DNA of 64,000 bases from Sphaerosporella brunnea (Eukaryota; Ascomycota; Pezizomycetes; Pezizales; Pyronemataceae): the NCBI GenBank assembly GCA_008704415.1, contig VXIS01000110.1, forward strand, positions 62,001 through 126,000, read 5' to 3'. Position 1 is the stretch's first letter, and the number at the start of each line of letters is the position of its first letter. Position numbers and translations under genes: made by a program. Shown in pieces: positions 56,331 through 64,000 of the stretch. Under the pieces are notes generated by a model. That model was given only the letters and a program-made list of their open reading frames with translations, ran no database searches and was not told the origin of the DNA.

Positions 56331-57080
56331 TAGATAGCGTGCAAGGGGGTTCTGGGTGCTAGCGGTTGCGGATATAGCCCACATTGGGGTCTCAGGGAAT
56401 GGTATCAAGATGTATGCGGCCGCGGGCATTATCTCATGGTATCACATGTTCCGGCTATGCTTTGTCTGATCAGAATGTACCAGCGTGTAGTTGGCTCACA
56501 CTGCCTGTCCCTGATCAGTCTTCTCCATAGCCGGCCCCAAAAGCCCGGGCTGTCAGCCCGGCCGCGAAAATGGGCCGGCTGGGCTGTCTGTTTTACCAGG
56601 CGGGTACGAAGTCCAGGCTGGGTGGCTGTGGGCTGCGTCTTTGTATGAAAAAGCCGCGAATTGGTACAGAGTGATAACCAGTGAAACGACGATGATGTCT
56701 AGATCTATGCTTCATACCCCAGAAACAGCGCATGCAGCCTTCCTGGTCGGGCTGCATGTTGAAATGCCGCGCGGCAGGGCGTCCCTTCAATTAAAAATTG
56801 TCGTGCCAGGGAGGGTCACCACGATAACCGTAGCCTCGCATGCCGGAATCTACATCGCCTTGCGTTGTCCTTATCCTCCAATGCGGATTGAAGGGTACAG
56901 GAATTCCGTCACGAAAGTAAATGGACCTTGGCTCGGCAAAACTCGGGTTTGTACCCACCAGTGACTGGCACACTGCACCCGGGTAGGTCGAGGGGTCAGC
57001 TGATGACCAAAATTGAGCTATTTAACATCTTTACCACCTCGCATTACCAACCAACCATCCCAACCATCCTTATTCCCACC
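56331..57080. other. upstream flank of the 57081 gene
   Basis: The last 240 bp are shared with the duplicate at 34.2-34.4 kb (GCATGCCGGAATCT; CCAGTGACTGGCACACTG). Conservation there may mark promoter or 5' transcribed sequence. A plus-strand open frame (56641-56964) could be an upstream exon. Confidence 0.4.
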
Positions 57081-57895
57081 ATGACGACCGTTAACACAAA
57101 CCAACAGCTACAACGCGGTTTGGACGACTATTCACTGGCCGTCCAGAAGTACAGCCTAGTTGTCCAACAGCTCCCGGCCCCACGGCGACCCCCTCCGCTG
57201 GACCGATTCCGCCATCGTGGAAATGTTCACGCCCTCAGGCGCCGCACTGCGGAGGTGCTCAAGGCGACGGAGCGTCTGTTGCAAACATCAAATCAAGCAG
57301 TGCCGAAACCAAAGGAGGCAAGTTACACGGTGAGTGTTGGCGTTGTGCGCGTACTGGCGGTACTGACGGTCCGCAGAACGTCGCCTCCAAGGCGAGCGAA
57401 TGTCATCACCCGCAAGCTGCGGTTGCCGCCAAGACGAGCGGTCTTTCCTCCAGTAGCGACCCCGAGGAAGATAATCTCCGCGCCACGCGCGACATGCACC
57501 GCGCAGGCGGTCAGACCACAGTTTCGGAGAGCCCAGACCATGTTCCACAGACACAAGTTGCGGACCCTGAGGCGACAGTTCCTGTTCTTGCACACGGCTC
57601 TGCGGAACTTGAGGCTGGCAACTCCACACACGATAGCTCTCAGTTGTTTACCGAGACTGACGTAGATCTGCTGATCCGCATTGCTTCGGGATCGCCTGAT
57701 GCGGCGCGTATCTGCGCCCGGCGCGTCCAGCAGCTAAAGACCCATGGCGCCAGCGAAGGCGACGTCCAAGAGGTTTTGCAGACCGTGATACGGTGGGTGG
57801 AGGGGGGAACAGTTCGGCCGTGGCGGTTCAGGTGGTGGAAATCGCCAGGAGCGATCTTAAGGTGTGCTCATAGACATCTGGGAAAATGTAGCTGA
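57081..57895 (+). CDS. two-exon gene of unknown function, 255 residues
   Basis: Exon 1 (57081-57329) starts at CCCACCATGACG, a good initiation context. A 47-nt intron (57330-57376, GTGAGT...CCGCAG, phase 0) joins exon 2 (57377-57895), ending in TGA. The N-terminal part is helical and basic (DDYSLAVQKYSLVVQQLP; RRTAEVLKATERLLQ). The middle is Ser/Thr/Glu-rich and probably disordered. A second helical block (TETDVDLLIRIASGSPDAAR; ASEGDVQEVLQTVIRWVEGG) is the best conserved with the pseudogene copy. Family not recognised. The intact frame contrasts with the frameshifted duplicate at 33.6-34.4 kb. Confidence 0.65.
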
Positions 57896-60872
57896 TCAGA
57901 GAGTAATTTGAACTGCTTTTATGCCGCGTACCACGTTTCGCGTGATACCACCTGGATTGGACCTCCGATCACGCGTACGTAACCGCCAAAAACACTTCCC
58001 CGCACATCATGCCTCAAAGCGCCGCTGTGCTTGCCAGTCCGCCCGAGCCTAAAGTGAGCCCTAGCAACTGTCATCCCATAATAACCAATGCCCTTGCCCA
58101 GCGAGCAGAGCAGCGCCGCAGGAAATTCAACCTCATGCAGCTGCCCAGGAATGGTATCGTGACGCTTGTTACCTTCTGATCGACGAATATGGCCTTTTTT
58201 TATACGCTTCTTATTACACCGACTCTGTAGAAGAGGATGATGCCTTAACAGCTGCGTCAGGGGCTGACACCGCCGCGTGTGAATCTGCCAACGCTGGGGC
58301 TCTCGCCTGCAGTCTCAGTGTGAAAACTCGACATAGCTAGCTTTACTGCGCGTTCATAACGATGCAAGTGGCGTGTCGCGAGTGATGTTCCGCAGTCTTC
58401 ACCGCACACGCAACGCTGCGGCACGGTCGAACCTTGCACGCTTACTGCGCGCATCTTATATGCCCCTTTCGCACTGAAAGCATAGATGGAGGGTAAGGTA
58501 GGACGTTTCACGGGCTAGGCCTGCGAGACTTTTACAGAAAACGAAAACCGTCTTCAACACGCGAGGAGTCTCATTGATTATTGCCATCTTGCGGGTGCGG
58601 CGCGTGCTCTAAGTGGCCTGCTTACGCTTCCCCGCGGGACTGTGGAACAAACAAAAGACTGGCTCCTCCACCCACTGCTTCTGTCTGTGGCGCCACGTGT
58701 GCGGGCAGACTGGGGGGGGGCGACGTTATTCACCGTGAGGTGTAGATTGAAAATATGTGGTTTCCCCAGTTCGAGTGTTTCGGCCATTTCCTCAACGTCG
58801 GCCTCCTCCTCCGCCTCCTGGTCTGATCCGCAATTCTGCCCCGTCCCTCTCTGTGGTCTCCGGCCTTGGCGTCGTCCACCTTCAAGGTATCATCCGCCTC
58901 CATCTCCTACGGCCATCAGGACATCACGGAAATGGCACACCGCAGGTATGCACTCATTTGAATATGCAGCCGTGTGAGAGTGTGGTGAACCTTGAACAGG
59001 TGTTAGCAACAAGGTCAATCAAACTTCCTCTTGACCCAACATCGCGCATGTGTTTGCCAAACTCTACCGAAACTTCTACACTTCCCCTTCTTTGGGCGGA
59101 CTGGAAGGGTGCCATGACGGCAGCCAAAGCTTGGCTCTGGTCGCTACTCGCAGAGCTGGTTGCCTTCGTCAGTATACGAAAGACGTGACCAAGGTGGATG
59201 TTACATATATAAGATCTCCAGAGCCATTGACAGCCGGACCGTGTTATTGGCAGTTGTCGCAGGCTTTGGCGAGCTTCATTGTTGTCGTTCTTGTTGGTTA
59301 GGGTAAGGAAAAGGAGTTTGAGCAAGTGGGCTCAATAGCCAGACCGCCGGGCGGCTGCGTTGGCGTGAACAAAGCTGTTGCTCGTGTATGAAAATTCGAT
59401 GATCAACATGATTGTTCCTTCACTGGATAGCACTCAGCACATTTTACATGCAAGGACGCAGCTCACAGGCTCGGCTGCAAGAAAGACGAGACTGACAGTG
59501 ACCAAGTATAGAGGCTGGTTGTTGACAAAAAAATGCTGGCCCGTCTCTGCCACGTAATGCTCGGTGGCTGCACTTCGCGGAAGAGACTCAGGATAGTTCT
59601 TTCTTTCTATTCGATCGGGGTTGAACCGCAGTTGTTGCCACGGTTGTGAGCGACAATGCACTGGCGGTAGCAGCTGTCACCATCGCTTTTGGCAGCGGTA
59701 GTTGTGAGGCTGACGACTTGGACGACGTGGAAGCAACGGAGACGCAACCTCGAGATTCACCCGGGTCAACTGGAGGTGGAGCGGTGTTGTGAAGTGTAAA
59801 GGTGGAAAGAGAGGGAACCGACAGAATTCAAAGCGGGTAGGCTAAGCGCACGAGAGCGGCTGCCAGATGGAGTGAGAGTCATGTGCCCGCGCGAGGCGAG
59901 TAGCCGCGCGGTATCACTCGAGGCTCGGATAGTGGGTTGGATAGTCCGTAGGATTTCCGATGCGGTCCTGGGTGTAAATAGTTGTGGATATAGCATCCAC
60001 ACGTCGGAGAAATGGTATTAAAATTGCATCTTTCCGCCGCATTTTTCTGTCACGGGCAATTGCGCGGTTACAACTGTTTGGTTAGTATGCGTAGCTTAGC
60101 GGCCGAATGGCTGCGTGTCCTATTGCAACATTCATGCTCCCCTGCGTATACGACAGTTGGCCACTCCATGTCTGCAGCAACGATCTATCTGGCTGGTTGA
60201 ACGCTGAACTCACCGGAGCGAATAGATGGACATTGGGCGGCATGCGCGAGTTATAGGCCACGGTATAAGCGATGACATAAGGAAACCGGCCACCCGGTAA
60301 AACCAGTCTGGCACGCAGACGGGACCATTTTTTAGTGTCCTACGGTCGTCAACCGACTGTACAGCCGACCAGATATCTGCTCCCTGCAACAGGGCGCGGC
60401 ACTTCTAGCGGTATCTACCGACTCAACTGGCCACCTCAGCTGGGCCGCTTAGCTACGTTTCAGCGCTGACCACTACTCACCGAGACCCGCTACATGGCTA
60501 TCACCTACCGCGTCTCAGGTAGGCCGTGCATGCAACGACGGCATCCGCCAGAACATGGGACATGAGGGCTGCAGCACGTACCAGCACTGCCACCGCAGAG
60601 TGCGCCCGGAACTGTCGGCATAGTTTCACATGGATAAGGTCCAGAGCTGTCGCTGCAAGAGCCCTTTCCTGATTTTCATTGCTCCTACTCGAAATCTTTC
60701 ATGTGCGTGGGCTTCCTCGGACGCGTGCGGTGCAGTGAAGCGTCACCAAGATAACCAGCGTCCCGTTCTTTCCCGTGCTTCCCTTATGGGGCGACGCGGC
60801 CTGCTTCCGCCACCCGATGTTGTGGCCGTGGACAGTTAGGATGCAGTGAAGCCAGAAGTCGTCTCCTGTTGT
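57896..60872. other. long stretch without a recognised gene
   Basis: Open frames of 110-145 codons on both strands near 58.6-59.3 kb carry no known motif. Many short frames follow. No termini or duplications recognised. Confidence 0.35.
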
Positions 60873-61415
60873 TGTTTGTTTTAATCATATTGCATTCGGC
60901 CGCTTGCGGCCATGCATATAGAATACAGAATCCCCGCCGCCCCTAGGCACGTGGCCTACTGGGGGTCCGCTCCTCTGAGAAAAGGAAAGAAGACAAGGAA
61001 ATAAAGAGGAAACGAGCATATATCGCACCACGACAAAAGAAACAGATTCAGGCCCTAATCGGCCGCATTCAGGCCGCATTCGGCCACATTCCCACGCTTG
61101 GGCTGCTCAAGAAAGCAATCACCGACTCTATGCAGCGCTGGTCGGCCAGCAGGTCTCGGACCGTCGTATTTGTCTTCCGTCTCCGCTTGCCCTTGTTGCG
61201 GGTCGCCGCGGCCACTGCCTATCTGCTCGTTTCGCCACCTTCGGCATGCCTTGAAGAGGTGGTTCCGGGTCTGCGGCGGTTTCAGCTGGCAGAACCAGCA
61301 CTTGTCGTCGGTGCGTCGCCCGGTCCGATGCAGGTCGGGGTGCTGTCGGAGCTTTCTGCAGCCTCACTTGAAAGCAGCGCGCTGCCAAGGCTTTATTGGT
61401 CTTGAGAGCGGTCAT
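60873..61415 (-). mobile_element. 3' part of a LINE, with zinc knuckle and 3' hairpin
   Basis: Reverse reading of 61360-61200 gives DLHRTGRRTDDKCWFCQLKP then QTRNHLFKACRRWRNEQ, the CCHC knuckle (C-x2-C-x10-H-x4-C) that follows the RT or RNase H in fungal LINEs. The sequence then runs into untranslated DNA ending in the hairpin GGCCGCAAGCGGCC (60898-60911) and an A-rich end. The same 3' end occurs at 14.7 kb. The RT part is missing. Confidence 0.65.
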
Positions 61416-62519
61416 GTTGCCTCTGGGTGGCTTGTAGTAGCTGTTCTGTAATCACCGCAAAGATATTTCGATAATTGCCTAATGTATGATGTGTGTCCAC
61501 GCGTTTGGTTTGCAGGTTTTGCTAACTGATGTTCACTGGAACCTTCGGTTGATGCACCACCTGACTAGCAGATGTGACAATTACTAAAGACGCGGTCAAG
61601 TGCTGGCCAAGGGCGGTTGCGAGCTACAGTATTGGCCTCAGGTTGTTGCTCCCGCCTCAAGCAGCGCACTCCCCTTGCATGCCACATTCCATGCCGAGCC
61701 TTCTAATCGTCTTCTCACGTCTGGCACGGAGGGATCATGCCATGCCGCAGGACGTTGTGGATTGCTCTGACAACGGTTTGTGATGGTGGCTCTGGTTCTC
61801 CATTCCTCCAACGTGAATTGCCAGCTTGCGTGACCGGGCAGCGTGGTCTGCTTCACTACATCTCGTCCGTTTTTGTGTAGTCTTGCTGCCCATTTTCATG
61901 CGGCTCAATGTGGGGCAATCAGTGCGATCCCCGTCGTGGCTCACTGCTCAAAGGCGTAACCAGTCGGTGACTGTCTGTTTAGATACCCGGCGGTGCAATG
62001 CAGCCATGTAGGCTCCTCGCTGTCTTCGGACGCAACCGTAGTCGTTGCGCTCCAGCCCGTGTGGCTGACGCTCTGTTGGTTCCCGGCTAGACACATTGAA
62101 ATACTGGAAGCCTTGCCAACACATTGGTCAAAATCCTATTGTGGAGACGACGGGGCAGGGGAGGGGATGTAGAAAATCTTTGACAGACGGCTTTCTGAAC
62201 TTGCAGAACCGGGTTCTTGATAGAGCTTCTGGTTCTACTCACGCTGAGTATCAGCATCAATCCCTACATAATCGTGTTGATGTGTCGGAATCATGAAGCA
62301 TCGCCACCCTGTTTTGTATATTTCATGGCCTCATGCATTCGGAGGATTTGTGGTCCCGTTGAACCCACTGTTTGCGAGGGCATGTGGTCGCTCCCCTGCG
62401 CATGCAATAACTCCCCACCGCACAGCTTGGTGCAGCAAAGCGGCCCACCTGATGAGAGATTCATTTCCTGAACCTATGAAGCTATCACTTCCATCCCTCG
62501 GGTGGAGCCTCAGCTTGAG
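61416..62519. other. no recognised gene
   Basis: Short frames only. Confidence 0.35.
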
Positions 62520-64000
62520 AGTCTTGCCGGTGATGGTGTGGTGACGGTGATGGGGATGTGGATGAGTAGGAGGATGCGGATGGGGACGGGGACAGCAACG
62601 GCGCTCGCGATAGAGATGGCGGTTGCGGCTATGAGGATAGAGGCCATGGTGGCGATAGGGACTGGGACAGTGATGGTTGTGCGGCCGGTGGTAGTGATGC
62701 TGATGGGGATGACGCGGTTACAATTGGAATGGGGACTGCGAAGGCCACGCTTCGAGCTGTGCACGGGTCGGGGCGCCCCGACGGGGCACGAGGCTGGACG
62801 AGGCGGAGAAAGCCTCGCCCGAGCCCGTTCCACCTGGCCGCGCCCCTGCCACCTCGTCGCTGCCCCGGTCACCCCGTGGCTGCCCCGGCCACGGCGTCAG
62901 ACCCCGAATACCCCGAACTCGCGTACAGACTATCGATGACATCAGGATACGCTCCTAGGGTACCTCGCTCGACCGTGATCTCACATGAGCGCCCAGTGCG
63001 CCACTTGGACTGTTAAGAGTAGCGGCCCTGAATGCCCCAGATATCACTCTGCCGCCCCGATGCCGTCGCGATGTACCCCATCGCACCCCGAACAACCTCG
63101 CCACGCCCCAATCCACCCTGTCGTGCCCTGATCCACCCGTCGCGCCCCGGCCCACCTCATCGCGCCCGTCCGCCCGCGCCCCGACCCGTTGCCCCGTGCA
63201 CATCTCTAGCCACGCTCAATTGTGGATGGTGATGATGACGGCCTTATTGATGGCGGCGGGGATAGAGGTAGCGATCGGGATGGGGATGGCGATTCAGATT
63301 GTGATCGAGATGGTTATGGGGTAGGGACACCGGTGCCCGTGACGATGGGATTGGAACAGAGATATAGACAGTGATATGTGGTTGGAACAACAACGCTGTT
63401 GGCATTAAGAATGTGGATACCCGCAGCAGTGGGGTAAGGGAAGGGGACGACCATGGTAACCGCAATTCCGGTGGTAATGGGTTTCTGCATTGGGTACCGC
63501 AGCACAGTATCAGCGGCGATCAGGACCAGCATAGCGATCGCAGTTCGGATGGTGGTAGTGATGTTGATGGGGATTGCGGTTGCACTTGGAATGCAGATAG
63601 TGACAGTGAGGCTGATGAGCAATAATGATGACTATGGCGGGTGGGACAGGGATGGTGTCCGTGCTGACTATGCGAATGGCAATGGCCATCTGTCTGGGAA
63701 TGGTGAAAACGATGCCGACAGCGACGGGCCGACGGCAATGGCAACCAGGATGTGCGTAACTACCGTGATCACGTCTGGGCTGGGCGATCCGATTGTTGTG
63801 GCAATGGCCATGGCGATGAGGAATACACATAGCTATGGGGATATCGAGCGCAGTTGCGATAGGGATGGGAATAGGGATATGGATAACGGGGATGGGGACA
63901 GGGATAGCTGCAGTTCTCCGACTGGGCAAATACGCGGCGATTGGCATAGGCAGGGGGATTGGTATAAGCGGAACTGGTGGGGATTGGGATCGGTATGGGG
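62520..64000 (+). repeat. degenerate GATGGGGAT-type simple repeat, split by an F3 element
   Basis: 62520-62751 and 63209-64000 are long runs of loosely repeated GGGATGGGGAT, GATRGRGAT and GGNGATAGGG units rich in purines on the plus strand. Long open frames here (Ile/Pro/Thr-rich on the minus strand) are products of the simple sequence. The array runs to the window edge, so its true length is unknown. Confidence 0.7.
62752..63208 (+). mobile_element. hAT-like element, family F3, copy B (457 bp)
   Basis: The left end is TCGAGCTGTGCACGGG and the right end is CCCCGTGCACATCTCTA. The flanks are a perfect 8-bp duplication, GCCACGCT (62744-62751 and 63209-63216). The interior is GC-rich with CCCCGGYCACSSCGT and CGTCGCGCCCCG repeats, with no coding content. 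It shares its right half with the truncated copy at 34446-34689 and its left end with the copy nested at 23723. Confidence 0.9.

Noticed and set aside
56536..56600. GGGCTGTCAGCCCGGCCG...GGCCGGCTGGGCTG palindrome resembling F2 ends
   Set aside because: Too short and without paired termini or duplication. The CAGCCC words are not in the F2 order.
63510..63947. 145-codon minus-strand ORF rich in Ile, Pro and Thr
   Set aside because: It is the translation of the degenerate GATGGGGAT simple repeat.
1..64000. CRISPR arrays, operons, rRNA genes, bacterial promoters or ribosome binding sites
   Set aside because: No regularly spaced identical repeats, no rRNA-like segments, and spliced eukaryotic gene structure throughout.

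Overview
The window looks like nuclear DNA of a basidiomycete fungus, probably an agaric (Agaricomycetes). The signs are short GT-AG introns of about 48-90 nt with CTAAC/CTGAC-type branch sites, a FunK1-type fungal protein kinase, F-box proteins, and DIRS-like, Tad-like LINE, hAT and pogo/Fot transposon remains. There are no operons, rRNA, tRNA or CRISPR arrays. Gene density is low and most of the window is transposon debris.

Host genes I can support: an F-box-like gene with an internal stop (243-1977, +); a four-exon gene for a 164-residue zinc-ribbon-like protein (2053-2745, +); a FunK1 kinase with a second exon (19658-22069, -); a two-exon SH3 protein (40340-40747, +); an F-box protein whose intron probably uses a GC donor (46511-47651, -); and a two-exon gene of unknown function (57081-57895, +). 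The last has a decayed duplicate at 33.6-34.4 kb. Weaker or broken candidates are a Cys-rich mini-ORF (8239-8403), a chromodomain fragment (31219-31461), and a decayed PD-(D/E)XK-like gene (53703-54222).

Mobile DNA: four hAT groups can be delimited by inverted termini and 8-bp target-site duplications (TSDs). F1 has termini like TAGTGATGGACACGAGCC and GAGCCGGCTCGAG-rich ends: 11470-12474, 14576-15944, 16659-18102, 24739-25868, 44523-45228, plus fragments. F2 has termini like CAGGGCTGTCA: 3713-4554, 9148-10097, 32839-33487, plus fragments. F3 has termini like TAGAGCTGTGCACGGG: 23723-24076, 62752-63208, and a truncated copy ending at 34689. F4 has termini like CAGTGTCCCTCAC: 42728-43548. Almost every F1, F2 and F4 copy keeps only the C-terminal dimerisation end of a hAT transposase. 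A pogo/Fot element with 161-bp inverted repeats and TA duplications spans 47962-49631. A solo LTR with CTATT duplications (52201-52401) sits inside an F2 copy. LINE fragments lie near 5.6-6.0, 14.7-15.0, 49.7-50.7 and 60.9-61.4 kb, and a DIRS-like RT/RNase H remnant at 4.7-5.3 kb.

The elements nest: F3 in F2, LTR in F2, LINE end in F1, F1 in a Lys-rich ORF, and F3 in a GATGGGGAT-type simple repeat. These give relative ages of insertion. I found no co-ordinated multi-gene system. The most informative signals are the repeated hAT architecture and the duplicated unknown gene.
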